Shown: one piece after another, positions 1 through 7,527 of the stretch
How positions within the stretch are numbered: the first letter of the stretch is position 1
How the letters are laid out: every line of letters starts with the position of its first letter
Origin: Actinomadura sp. KC06
GTDB lineage: Bacteria; Actinomycetota; Actinomycetes; Streptosporangiales; Streptosporangiaceae
Length of the DNA stretch: 36,276 nucleotides
Assembly: GCF_004348735.1 (NCBI RefSeq)
Contig: NZ_SMKT01000094.1
Coordinates: 1 to 36,276, forward strand
Direction of reading: 5' to 3'
Translations under genes and position numbers: made by a program
The notes under the pieces: model-generated
Databases searched by the model: none
What the model was told of the DNA's origin: nothing
The model's input: the letters and a program-made list of their open reading frames with translations, nothing else

Positions 1-13
1 CCCCCGAGCCTGA

Positions 14-883
14 ATGCCCACGATGAAGCTGACGCGCGACGCCGCCGCCCCCGACGGCCGCATGCCCCTCATGGAGCATCTCCGGGAGCTGCGCAACCGG
101 TTGATCAAGGCGATCCTGGCGCTGCTGGTCGGCGCGGTCATCGGCTGGTTGCTCTTCGGCCCGGTGTGGGACGCGCTCAAGGAGCCCTACTGCTCCCTGC
201 CCGCCTCCCGGGATCTCAACGGGCGCTGCTCCCTGGTCGTCAACGGGCCCTTCTCCGCGTTCTTCCTCCGGTTGAAGATGGCCTTCATCCTGGGCATGGT
301 GATCTCCTCGCCGTTCTGGCTGTACCAGATGTGGGCGTTCGTCGCGCCCGGCCTGTACCGCAAGGAACGGCGCTGGACGTACACCTTCATGGCCGCGGCG
401 ATCCCGCTGTTCTTCCTGGGCGTCGTGCTGGCCTACATCACCGTGGACAAGGGCTTGGCGCTCCTGCTGGGGTTCGTGCCGGAGGACGTCGCCGCGCTGA
501 TCACCGTCGACCAGTACCTCGGCTACGTCCTGGCCATGCTGCTGATATTCGGGCTGACGTTCGAGCTGCCGTTGTTCGTCGTCATGCTGAACATGATCGG
601 GGTCCTCACCCACGACCGTATCCGCAGGTCCCGCAGGCTCCTGGTCTTCGGGGTGTTCGTGTTCGCCGCGGTCGCCACCCCCAGCCAGGACCCGTTCACG
701 ATGCTCGCGCTGGCGCTCCCGACCATCGTGTTGTTCGAGGTCGCCGAGCTGCTGGCGTTCATCCACGACCGGCGCCAGGCCCGCAGGCCCGACCCGTATG
801 CGGAGCTGGCCGACGACGAGGCGTCCCCGCTCGACCTGGACGCCATCGACGCCGAGCTGGAGAAGGGCGACCGCGCCCGCTGA
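14..883 (+). CDS. tatC: Sec-independent protein translocase TatC
   Basis: TatC is the multi-span membrane receptor of the twin-arginine translocase; it binds RR signal peptides of folded proteins. The 289-residue product has the conserved N-terminal motif MEHLRELRNRL (residues 20-30), with the glutamate needed for signal recognition, then six predicted membrane segments, and the family signature around FWLYQMWAFVAPGLY (about residues 102-116). Length is somewhat above the usual 240-260 because of a charged C-terminal tail rich in Asp/Glu. The ATG at 14 directly follows a TGA at 11-13 that could be the end of tatA, which normally precedes tatC; only those few bases are in the window, so this is inference. 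An in-frame ATG at 23 is an alternative start. helY follows on the same strand after a hairpin. Confidence 0.97.
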   Translation: MPTMKLTRDAAAPDGRMPLMEHLRELRNRLIKAILALLVGAVIGWLLFGPVWDALKEPYCSLPASRDLNGRCSLVVNGPFSAFFLRLKMAFILGMVISSPFWLYQMWAFVAPGLYRKERRWTYTFMAAAIPLFFLGVVLAYITVDKGLALLLGFVPEDVAALITVDQYLGYVLAMLLIFGLTFELPLFVVMLNMIGVLTHDRIRRSRRLLVFGVFVFAAVATPSQDPFTMLALALPTIVLFEVAELLAFIHDRRQARRPDPYAELADDEASPLDLDAIDAELEKGDRAR

Positions 884-898
884 CCCCCCGCTGACCCC

Positions 899-925
899 CG
901 GCGGGCCCGCCGATCCGGCCCGCCG
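899..925 (+). terminator. Hairpin after tatC
   Basis: A perfect inverted repeat with 9-bp arms (CGGCGGGCC / GGCCCGCCG) and a 9-base loop lies 16 bp after the tatC stop. It has no T-run, as is common in high-GC actinomycetes, so it may be a weak terminator or a processing hairpin. It suggests that helY is not simply read through from tatC. Confidence 0.4.
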
Positions 926-984
926 ATCGGGGACGGGGCTCGCGGGGATCGTCCCCGGATTGGGAATCGGGCCGGTCGAAACCG

Positions 985-990
985 TAGGCT
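985..990 (+). promoter_or_regulatory. -10 element of a probable leaderless helY promoter
   Basis: TAGGCT fits the actinobacterial -10 consensus TANNNT and ends 7 bases before the ATG of helY at 998. That spacing puts the transcription start at or next to the A of the ATG, so the mRNA would lack a 5' leader. No convincing -35 is visible. Confidence 0.45.
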
Positions 991-997
991 CCAAGGT

Positions 998-3778
998 ATG
1001 ACCTCCCCCGACACCGACGCCGCCACCGGGTCGGCCGGCGAGACCCCGGCCCAGCGGTACGCCGCCTACCGCAGGCGCACCGCCGGGAGCGGCCCGGCCC
1101 TGCTGGACTTCCGCACCCTGTACGACTTCGAGCTGGACCCGTTCCAGATCGAGGCGTGCCAGGCGCTGGAGGACGGCAGCGGCGTCCTCGTCGCGGCGCC
1201 CACCGGGTCCGGGAAGACGGTGGTGGGGGAGTTCGCCGCGCACCTCGCCCTCACCGGCGGCGGGAAGTGCTTCTACACCACGCCGATCAAGGCGCTGTCG
1301 AACCAGAAGTACGCCGACCTCGTCCGCCGCTACGGGCCGGAGAAGGTCGGGCTGCTCACCGGCGACAACAGCGTCAACGGCGAGGCGCCCGTCGTCGTGA
1401 TGACGACCGAGGTGCTGCGGAACATGCTGTACGCGGGGTCGCAGACCCTCGCGGGCCTGGCGTTCGTCGTGATGGACGAGGTGCACTACCTCGCCGACCG
1501 GTTCCGCGGCGCCGTCTGGGAAGAGGTGATCATCCACGTTCCGGACTCGGTGCGGATCGTGGCGCTGTCGGCGACCGTCAGCAACGCCGAGGAGTTCGGC
1601 GAATGGCTGCACGAGGTGCGCGGCGACACGGCCGTGATCGTCGACGAGCACCGTCCCGTCCCGCTGTTCCAGCACATGCTGGTCGGCACCCGCCTGTACG
1701 ACCTGTTCGTCGACACCGGCAAGGGCAGGGACCGGCAGGCGAAGCTGAACCCGCAGCTCACCCGCATGGCGGTGGACGAGGTCCGCCGCGCCAAGGTCAA
1801 CCAGGGCCGCCGCACCGGGCGCCGCCGCGCGCCCCGCCCGCAGCGGTTCAGGCCGCCGCCCCGCCCGGACGTGATCGAGCGGCTGGACCGCGCCGGGCTG
1901 CTCCCGGCGATCACGTTCATCTTCAGCCGCGCCGGGTGCGACGCCGCCGTCCTGCAGTGCCTGCACGCCGGGATCCGGCTGACGTCCAAGGAGGAGGCGG
2001 AGGAGATCCGCGCGCACGCCGAGCTGCGCACCGCCGACATCTCCGCCGAGGACCTGCGGGTCCTCGGCTACGGCGACTTCCTCGCCGCCCTGGAGCGCGG
2101 TGTCGCCGCCCACCACGCCGGGATGCTCCCCACCTTCAAGGAGATCGTCGAGGAGCTGTTCACCCGCGGGGTGATCAAGGCGGTGTTCGCGACGGAGACG
2201 CTCGCGCTCGGCATCAACATGCCCGCCCGCACCGTCGTGATCGAGAAGCTCGACAAGTGGAACGGCGAGGCGCACGTCGACCTGACCCCCGGCGAGTACA
2301 CGCAGCTCACCGGGCGGGCCGGGCGCCGCGGCATCGACGTGGAGGGCCACGCCGTCGTGGTGTGGGGGCCGAACGTGGAGCCCGCGTCCGTCGCCGGGCT
2401 CGCCGGCACCCGCACCTACCCGCTGAACTCCAGCTTCCGGCCGTCCTACAACATGGCCGTGAACCTCGTCGGCGCCGTCGGGAACGAGCGCGCCCGGACG
2501 CTGCTGGAGGAGTCGTTCGCGCAGTTCCAGGCCGACCGGGCCGTCGTCGGCCTCGCCCGGCAGGTGCACAAGAACGAGGAGGCCCTCGCCGGGTACGCCA
2601 AGGCCGCCGAATGCCACCTCGGCGACTTCATGGAGTACGCGGCGATGCGGCGCCGCCTGTCGGACCGGGAGGCGGAGCTGTCGCGCGAACGGGCCGGGAC
2701 CCGCCGCGCCGAGGCCGCCAGGTCGCTGGAGCACCTGCGGCCCGGCGACGTCATCCTCGTCCCGTCCGGCCGCCGGTCGGGGCTCGCGGTCGTCCTCGAC
2801 CCCGGTGTCGGGCGCCGCTCGGACGGGCCCGCGCCGCTCGTGCTGACCGTGAACCGGTCCGTGCAGCGCCTGTCGATCCAGGACTTCCCGCGCGCCGTGG
2901 AGCCCGTCGAGCGGATCCGGATCCCGAAATCGTTCAGCCCCCGCAACCCGCAGGACCGCCGCGACCTGGCGTCCACCCTGCGCGCCAAGGTCCCCGACGA
3001 CGCCCGCGGCCGCAAGCGCGCCCGCGGCGACTCCGCCGCCCCCGACGACGCCGAGATCACCGCGCTGCGCACAGAGCTGCGCCGCCACCCCGTGCACGGC
3101 TGCGACAAGCGGGAGGAGCACGCCCGCTGGGCCGAGCGGTACCACCGCCTCGACCGCGAGACCGAGCAGCTCCGCCGCCGCGTCGAGGGCCGCTCCCAGG
3201 TCATCGCCCGGACGTTCGACCGGGTCTGCGCCGTCCTGGAGCAGCTCGGCTACCTGGAGGGCGACTCCGTCACCGCCGAGGGGCGCCGCCTCGGCCAGAT
3301 CTACAACGAGCTCGACCTGCTCACCGCCGAGAGCCTCCGCGAGGGGCTGTGGGACAAGCTCGACCAGGCCGAGCTCGCCGCGTGCGTGTCCGCGCTGGTC
3401 TACGAGTCGCGGCAGCCCGACGACGCCGCGCCGCCCCGCACCCCCGCCGGGCCCGCGCAGGACGCCCTCGCCGCCATGGTGCGGCTCTGGGGCGAGCTGG
3501 ACGCCGTCGAGCGCGACAACCGCGTGTCGTTCCTCCGCGAGCCCGACCTCGGGTTCGCGTGGACGGCGTACCGGTGGGCCAAGGGCGACGACCTCGACGA
3601 GGTCCTCCTCGAAAGCGACCTCACCGCCGGCGACTTCGTCCGCGCCGTGAAGCAGCTCCTCGACCTGCTCGGGCAGGTCGCCGACGCCGCCCCGCCGAAC
3701 AGCCACATCCGCAAGATGGCCCGGCGCGCGATGGACTCGATGCGCCGCGGCGTCGTGGCGTACTCCTCCGTCGCCTAG
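998..3778 (+). CDS. helY: Ski2/Mtr4-like DEAD/DEAH-box RNA helicase HelY
   Basis: This is a 926-residue superfamily 2 helicase of the Ski2/Mtr4 type, expected to unwind RNA with ATP. Motif I is APTGSGKT (about residue 68), motif II is DEVH (about 159), motif III is SAT, and motif VI is QLTGRAGRRG (about 436-445). A basic, proline-rich stretch around residues 267-290 (GRRTGRRRAPRPQRF) interrupts the region between the two RecA-like domains and may bind RNA. The C-terminal third matches the DSHCT region typical of the family. The length fits mycobacterial HelY (about 900). The gene follows tatC as in other actinobacteria. The ATG at 998 sits 7 bases after a -10 element. Its stop overlaps the stop of the convergent MpaB-family gene by 4 bp. 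Confidence 0.96.
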   Translation: MTSPDTDAATGSAGETPAQRYAAYRRRTAGSGPALLDFRTLYDFELDPFQIEACQALEDGSGVLVAAPTGSGKTVVGEFAAHLALTGGGKCFYTTPIKALSNQKYADLVRRYGPEKVGLLTGDNSVNGEAPVVVMTTEVLRNMLYAGSQTLAGLAFVVMDEVHYLADRFRGAVWEEVIIHVPDSVRIVALSATVSNAEEFGEWLHEVRGDTAVIVDEHRPVPLFQHMLVGTRLYDLFVDTGKGRDRQAKLNPQLTRMAVDEVRRAKVNQGRRTGRRRAPRPQRFRPPPRPDVIERLDRAGLLPAITFIFSRAGCDAAVLQCLHAGIRLTSKEEAEEIRAHAELRTADISAEDLRVLGYGDFLAALERGVAAHHAGMLPTFKEIVEELFTRGVIKAVFATETLALGINMPARTVVIEKLDKWNGEAHVDLTPGEYTQLTGRAGRRGIDVEGHAVVVWGPNVEPASVAGLAGTRTYPLNSSFRPSYNMAVNLVGAVGNERARTLLEESFAQFQADRAVVGLARQVHKNEEALAGYAKAAECHLGDFMEYAAMRRRLSDREAELSRERAGTRRAEAARSLEHLRPGDVILVPSGRRSGLAVVLDPGVGRRSDGPAPLVLTVNRSVQRLSIQDFPRAVEPVERIRIPKSFSPRNPQDRRDLASTLRAKVPDDARGRKRARGDSAAPDDAEITALRTELRRHPVHGCDKREEHARWAERYHRLDRETEQLRRRVEGRSQVIARTFDRVCAVLEQLGYLEGDSVTAEGRRLGQIYNELDLLTAESLREGLWDKLDQAELAACVSALVYESRQPDDAAPPRTPAGPAQDALAAMVRLWGELDAVERDNRVSFLREPDLGFAWTAYRWAKGDDLDEVLLESDLTAGDFVRAVKQLLDLLGQVADAAPPNSHIRKMARRAMDSMRRGVVAYSSVA

Positions 3779-4650
3779 GGAACGGGGGAGCGGCGGCGGG
3801 TGCGGCGGGCCTTCAGGGTCCGGTCGACGCGGTACGCCGCCAGCCGGACGAGGAACGCCTCCGGCGGGCGCCGCAGGAACCCCGGCGTCACGCGGTGGAC
3901 GCCGCCCGCCGTCCGCAGCATCAGCGTCGCTGTGCGGCGGCGGTTGTCCGTCCAGGGGAGGCCGTACTGGTCGCGGAGCGTGCCGGGCAGCAGCGCGGCG
4001 GTGAGCAGCCGGAACACCGCCAGGGCGGGGGACAGGGCGCGCAGCCTGCGCGGCCACAGGACGGCGTCGGCGACCTCGCGGGCCGTGTCCGTCACCTCCA
4101 GCGAGGCGAGCATGTCCGCCATGTAGGCGCGGAACGCGGCCAGGTCGGCGGGCTGCGACTCCAGCGGGCAGCCGAGGACCTCGGCGACCGCGCGGGCCTG
4201 CCGGTAGTACTCCTCCGCCAGGCCGCGGTCGTCGCGGCCGCCCCGGCCGCCGTGGAGCATGACGCTCTCATGGATGTGCAGCGCCGAGTCGATCAGCGTC
4301 GCGTTGACCCACAGCTGCAGGTCCGGGTCGTTGCCGGAATAGCCGTCGCCGCGGACCGTCCCGTGGATGCCGCGGACCTTCGCCGCGACCCGCCCGACCT
4401 GCTCCGGCGTCCCGAACGTCACGATCAGCAGGAAGTCGAGCGTGCCGAACAGGCGGGCCAGCGGACGGTCGGCGAAATCGCTGTGCTCGGCGACGCCGCG
4501 GGCCACGTCCGGGTGCGCGAGCTGCATCAGCAGCGCCCGCCCGGCGCCGAGGCCGACCAGCGGCTCGGCAGAGAGCCGGCGCAGCACGTCCCGGTCGGCG
4601 AGCCGGTCGCCGAGCTGCTCGGACGAGGGGACCTGCGGTGTGGCGGGCAC
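3775..4650 (-). CDS. Oxygenase MpaB family protein (DUF2236)
   Basis: The 291-residue product has the hallmarks of the DUF2236/MpaB family, named after the fungal mycophenolate oxygenase MpaB and related to latex-clearing protein. These are LMQLAHPDVARGVAEHSDF (residues 41-59, with a haem-ligand-type histidine at 46), the FGTPEQ motif, and NDPDLQLWVNATLIDSAL. The family is thought to bind haem b and oxidise lipid or terpenoid substrates; the substrate here is unknown. I chose the GTG at 4650 because GGAGG lies 5 bases upstream. The reading frame stays open further upstream, but that part crosses the operator and is not family-like. A palindromic operator overlaps the promoter, yet no TetR gene is adjacent. 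Confidence 0.9.
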   Translation of the reverse strand: MPATPQVPSSEQLGDRLADRDVLRRLSAEPLVGLGAGRALLMQLAHPDVARGVAEHSDFADRPLARLFGTLDFLLIVTFGTPEQVGRVAAKVRGIHGTVRGDGYSGNDPDLQLWVNATLIDSALHIHESVMLHGGRGGRDDRGLAEEYYRQARAVAEVLGCPLESQPADLAAFRAYMADMLASLEVTDTAREVADAVLWPRRLRALSPALAVFRLLTAALLPGTLRDQYGLPWTDNRRRTATLMLRTAGGVHRVTPGFLRRPPEAFLVRLAAYRVDRTLKARRTRRRSPVP

Positions 4651-4683
4651 GGTGCCTCCGGGCGGTGCGGAACCTGCGCGGCC

Positions 4684-4712
4684 ATCCTCGCCCACTATTG
4701 ACAGACGGTCAA
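4684..4712 (-). promoter_or_regulatory. Promoter of the MpaB-family gene
   Basis: On the minus strand TTGACC (4712-4707) and GAGGAT (4689-4684) are separated by 17 bp. The -35 lies inside the palindrome at 4696-4714, so a bound repressor would block RNA polymerase. Confidence 0.5.
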
Positions 4713-4714
4713 TA
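4696..4714. promoter_or_regulatory. Palindromic operator (TetR-type) before the MpaB-family gene
   Basis: TATTGAC-AGACG-GTCAATA is a perfect inverted repeat with 7-bp arms and a 5-bp centre. TTGAC-N5-GTCAA dyads of this form are typical of TetR-family operators. The only TetR gene in the window (7528) has a different palindrome of its own, so the repressor that acts here is probably encoded elsewhere. Confidence 0.65.
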
Positions 4715-4939
4715 AGGCCGCTGGAACCCCGAAGGCAGCTGAAATGCCGGGAAATGGCTCCGTAACCTGCGATTCGGTGCCACAATCGGGGCGCCCGATC
4801 ACCATTGAGGGCCGTGGGGAGCATGATGCGCCGGGGGCGCTGAGGACGGCGCGCACCGCGCCGGCGACGGCGCGCCTGCGCCGCCGCCGGAACCGGGAGC
4901 GGCCGCCGCCCACGAGAGACACGAGAAAGGTCCCGACCC

Positions 4940-5299
4940 GTGGCCATCCGCGACAAGATGCGCGCCAACGCGGCCCCCGTCCTGCAGCCGGGCGAGAACG
5001 TCCAGGCGGTGTTCGGCGCCCAGACCACCAGCCAGTACTTCGCGCTGCTGTCCTACTGGATCATCATCTTCGCCAACGCCTACCGCGTCGTCGTGATCAC
5101 CGACCGGCGGATCCTGGTGTGCCGGTCCGGGCGGTTCCGCATGACGCCGGTGAACGAGGTCCTGCGCGAGCTGCCGCGCGGCACCCGCATCGGCCCGCCG
5201 AGCGGCCTGTGGTGGCGCTGCGAGACGCTCGGCGAGAAGCTCTACGTCCACAAGCGCTTCCACAAGGACGTCAACGCCGCCGACGGCGTCAACGCCTGA
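4940..5299 (+). CDS. Small bacterial PH-domain-like protein
   Basis: A 119-residue protein of unknown function. It starts with a charged segment (IRDKMRANAAPVLQPGE), then a hydrophobic stretch (YFALLSYWIIIFANAY, about residues 33-48) and VVVITDRRILVCRSGRF, which resembles the strand pattern of bacterial PH-like (bPH/YokE-type) domains, where 'TDRRI' recurs. GTG at 4940 is preceded by GAGAAAGG. It stands alone: the upstream gene is divergent and the downstream ABC gene has its own regulatory region. The 289-bp gap before it (4651-4939) holds the MpaB operator and promoter and a GC-rich leader with a 10-bp direct repeat (GACGGCGCGC at 4845 and 4866). I see no other gene there. Confidence 0.75.
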   Translation: MAIRDKMRANAAPVLQPGENVQAVFGAQTTSQYFALLSYWIIIFANAYRVVVITDRRILVCRSGRFRMTPVNEVLRELPRGTRIGPPSGLWWRCETLGEKLYVHKRFHKDVNAADGVNA

Positions 5300-5312
5300 C
5301 GCCGGACGGACC

Positions 5313-5344
5313 AGGGGCCTTCCCGCCGAGCGGGAGGGCCTCTC
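5313..5344 (+). terminator. Terminator after the PH-like gene
   Basis: A hairpin with arms AGGGGCCTTCCCG and CGGGAGGGCCTCT (two imperfect pairs, short loop) lies 13 bp after the stop and is followed by CGCCTTT, which is pyrimidine-rich. It is a plausible intrinsic terminator. Confidence 0.6.
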
Positions 5345-5442
5345 GCCTTTCCCGGCGTGGGCGGCGCACGGGCGGGCACCCTACGCAGGTCGGAGACGGA
5401 TCCGCTGCACGGAGGATCCGGTACCCCGGCCGGGACCGCTAG

Positions 5443-5458
5443 CGTGATCCCGATCACG
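5443..5458. promoter_or_regulatory. CRP-like dyad upstream of the ABC exporter
   Basis: CGTGATC-CC-GATCACG is a perfect 16-bp dyad that keeps the GTGA-N6-TCAC core of the CRP/FNR site (Escherichia coli consensus TGTGATC-TA-GATCACA). It lies 34 bp before the start of the ABC ATPase gene. A Crp/Fnr-type regulator is encoded at 24573-25367. Confidence 0.55.
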
Positions 5459-5475
5459 TTATTTCGCGAAACGAC
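5458..5475. promoter_or_regulatory. Second dyad next to the CRP-like site
   Basis: GTTATTTCG/CGAAACGAC is an inverted repeat with 7 of 9 arm positions matching and a perfect TTTCGCGAAA core at 5462-5471. It abuts the CRP-like dyad and probably lies in the core promoter or early leader. Its binding protein is unknown. Confidence 0.3.
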
Positions 5476-5491
5476 CACGCAGGATGTGTGC

Positions 5492-6505
5492 ATGATCGAG
5501 GCGGAGAACCTCACCAAGCGCTACGGCGACAAGACCGCCGTAGACGATCTGTCCTTCACCGTCGTCCCCGGGCGCGTGACCGGGTTCCTCGGCCCGAACG
5601 GCGCCGGGAAGTCGACCACCATGCGGCTGCTGCTCGGCCTCGACCGGCCGGACCGCGGCGACGCCCGCATCGACGGCGTCCACTACGCCGACCTGCCTGC
5701 GCCGATGCGCGTGGTCGGCGCGCTGCTGGAGGCGCGGGCCGTCCACACCGGGCGCAGCGCCTACAACCACCTGCTGTGCCTCGCGCAGACCCAGGGGGTC
5801 GGCAAGAAGCGCGTCGACGAGGTCGTCGAGCTCGTCGGCCTCACCGGCGTCGCCCGCAAGCGCGCCGGCGGCTTCTCCCTCGGCATGGGCCAGCGGCTCG
5901 GCATCGCCGCCGCGCTGCTCGGCGACCCGTCCGTGCTGATCCTGGACGAGCCCGTCAACGGCCTCGACCCGGAGGGCATCGTCTGGATCCGCACCCTCAT
6001 GCAGCGGCTCGCCGCCGAGGGCCGGACGGTGTTCGTCTCCAGCCACCTGATGAACGAGATGGCCGTCACCGCCGAGCACCTCATCGTCATCGGGCGCGGC
6101 AGGCTCATCGCCGACTGCTCCACCGAGGAGTTCATCGAGCGCAGCACCGAGAAGATGGTCGCCGTCCGCAGCCCCGACGCCGCCCGGCTCGCCGGCGTCC
6201 TCACCGACGAGGGCGCCAAGGTCAGGCCGTCCGAGGACGGGCTGCTGACCGTCACCCACATGGAGGCTCCCCGCGTCGGGGAGCTCGCCGCCGCCGAAGG
6301 AGTCGTCCTGCACGAGCTCACCCCGATGCGCGGCTCGCTGGAGGCCGCGTTCATGGAACTGACCCGCGAGAGCGTCGAATACGGCGCGGCCGGAGGCCCC
6401 GTGGCGGGACCCGTCCCAGGCGCGGGTCCCGGCGCCGGGCCCGCCGCCGGAGGTCCCGCCGCCGCGCCCGCCGCCGGCCCCGCCGGGAAGGAGGAGCCGC
6501 GATGA
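5492..6505 (+). CDS. ABC transporter ATP-binding protein (ABC-2 exporter type)
   Basis: ATPase of a DrrA/CcmA-like exporter, 337 residues. It has Walker A GPNGAGKST, the signature FSLGMGQRLGIA (a variant of LSGGQ usual in this subfamily), Walker B VLILDEPVNGLDPEG, and the switch histidine in SSHLMNEM. I chose ATG 5492 because AGGA lies 7 bases upstream; a GTG at 5486 is possible. The last 40 or so residues are almost only Pro, Ala and Gly (about nt 6395-6490), a low-complexity linker not usual for the family. The permease gene starts inside the stop (ATGA overlap), so the two form one translation-coupled unit. The substrate is unknown. Confidence 0.93.
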   Translation: MIEAENLTKRYGDKTAVDDLSFTVVPGRVTGFLGPNGAGKSTTMRLLLGLDRPDRGDARIDGVHYADLPAPMRVVGALLEARAVHTGRSAYNHLLCLAQTQGVGKKRVDEVVELVGLTGVARKRAGGFSLGMGQRLGIAAALLGDPSVLILDEPVNGLDPEGIVWIRTLMQRLAAEGRTVFVSSHLMNEMAVTAEHLIVIGRGRLIADCSTEEFIERSTEKMVAVRSPDAARLAGVLTDEGAKVRPSEDGLLTVTHMEAPRVGELAAAEGVVLHELTPMRGSLEAAFMELTRESVEYGAAGGPVAGPVPGAGPGAGPAAGGPAAAPAAGPAGKEEPR

Positions 6506-7344
6506 CCGCCGCCACCACCGAGTCCGCCGCGCGGCCCGCGGGCCCGCCCGCCTACGACCGGCCGGGCTTCGGACGGCTCATGCTCGCCGAGTGGACGAAG
6601 ATCCGCACGGTCCGCTCCACCCTGTGGTCGCTGATCCTGCTCATCATCCTCGACCTCGGGTTCACCGCGCTGTTCGTCGGGCTGACCACCGCGCAGTGGG
6701 ACAACATGACCGAGGGCGACCGCGCCTCGGTCACCGCCGACCCGGTCAGCTTCATCCTCGGCAGCGGGTTCTTCCTCAGCCAGCTGACCGTCTGCGTCCT
6801 CGGCGTCCTGGTGATCGCCTCCGAGTACTCCACCGGCATGATCCGCGCCAGCCTGCTCGCCGTGCCGCGGCGGCTGCCGATGCTGTGGGCCAAGGCCCTG
6901 GTGTTCGCGCTGGTCGTCCTCGCCCTCGGCATCGTGGTGTCGTTCGCGTCGTTCTTCATCGGCTCGGCGCTCATCGGGGACAAGGCGGAGGTGTCGCTCG
7001 GCGACGAGGGCGTCCTGCGCGCCGTCGTCGGCGGCGGCCTCTACCTGGCGATGCTCGGCCTGTTCGCGCTGGCGATCGGCGCGATCGTCCGGCACACCGC
7101 CGGCGGCATCACCGGCGTGATCGGGTTCGTGCTCGTGCTGGCGCCGCTCGCCACGCTGCTGCCCGGCAAGATCGGCGAGCGCGTCCACGCCTACCTGCCG
7201 TCCGAGGCGGGCTACCTGATCGCCAAGGCCCACCAGGGCGAGGACGACCTGCTCTCGCCCTGGGAGGGGTACGGAGTGTTCGCCCTCTGGACGTTCGCGC
7301 TCCTCGCCGTCGCCGCGTTCCTCCTCAAACGCCGCGACGCCTGA
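6502..7344 (+). CDS. ABC-2 type transporter permease
   Basis: A 280-residue membrane subunit partnering the ATPase just upstream (4-bp ATGA overlap, GGAGGAG just before the start). After a short Ala/Pro-rich N-terminus comes LMLAEWTKIRTVRSTLWSL, the usual amphipathic entry to the first membrane helix of ABC-2 permeases, followed by about six hydrophobic segments and an IASEYSTGMIRASL motif that recurs in this family. It ends with a KRRDA tail. The pair could export a drug, lipid or peptide; the sequence does not decide which. Confidence 0.9.
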   Translation: MTAATTESAARPAGPPAYDRPGFGRLMLAEWTKIRTVRSTLWSLILLIILDLGFTALFVGLTTAQWDNMTEGDRASVTADPVSFILGSGFFLSQLTVCVLGVLVIASEYSTGMIRASLLAVPRRLPMLWAKALVFALVVLALGIVVSFASFFIGSALIGDKAEVSLGDEGVLRAVVGGGLYLAMLGLFALAIGAIVRHTAGGITGVIGFVLVLAPLATLLPGKIGERVHAYLPSEAGYLIAKAHQGEDDLLSPWEGYGVFALWTFALLAVAAFLLKRRDA

Positions 7345-7392
7345 CCCCGCGCGCGCCGGCCGCGAAAGAAGCGGCGCGCGACCTCCCAACGC

Positions 7393-7424
7393 CCGAACGC
7401 CCGGCCGGACGGCCGGGCGTTCGG
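7393..7424 (+). terminator. Terminator after the ABC-2 operon
   Basis: Perfect 14-bp stem CCGAACGCCCGGCC / GGCCGGGCGTTCGG with a GGAC loop, 48 bp after the permease stop. It lacks a T-run but is the strongest hairpin in this gap. Confidence 0.75.
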
Positions 7425-7455
7425 CGTGTTCAGGGACCGTCCCGCCGCCGGAACA

Positions 7456-7484
7456 TTGCAGTGGGCAACGATCGCGGTTACGCT
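7456..7484 (+). promoter_or_regulatory. Promoter of the TetR-ABC operon
   Basis: TTGCAG (7456-7461) and TACGCT (7479-7484) are 17 bp apart. The -10 runs into the palindrome at 7480-7505, so binding there would block transcription of the regulator and probably of the exporter genes behind it. Confidence 0.6.
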
Positions 7485-7505
7485 TTAAGCAAGTGCTTAA
7501 AGCGT
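7480..7505. promoter_or_regulatory. Perfect palindromic operator for the TetR regulator
   Basis: ACGCTTTAAGCA and TGCTTAAAGCGT are 12-bp arms around a 2-bp AG centre. The dyad starts 48 bp before the TetR start codon, overlaps the -10, and is AT-rich against the GC-rich background. Autorepression is the simplest reading. Confidence 0.8.
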
Positions 7506-7527
7506 TCGACCAATACAGGGGGCCGGG

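Noticed and set aside
1156..4701. Very long plus-strand open frame (over 1100 codons) across helY
   Set aside because: It is an Arg/Pro/Ala-rich shadow frame of helY and of the antisense MpaB gene, with no recognisable domain.
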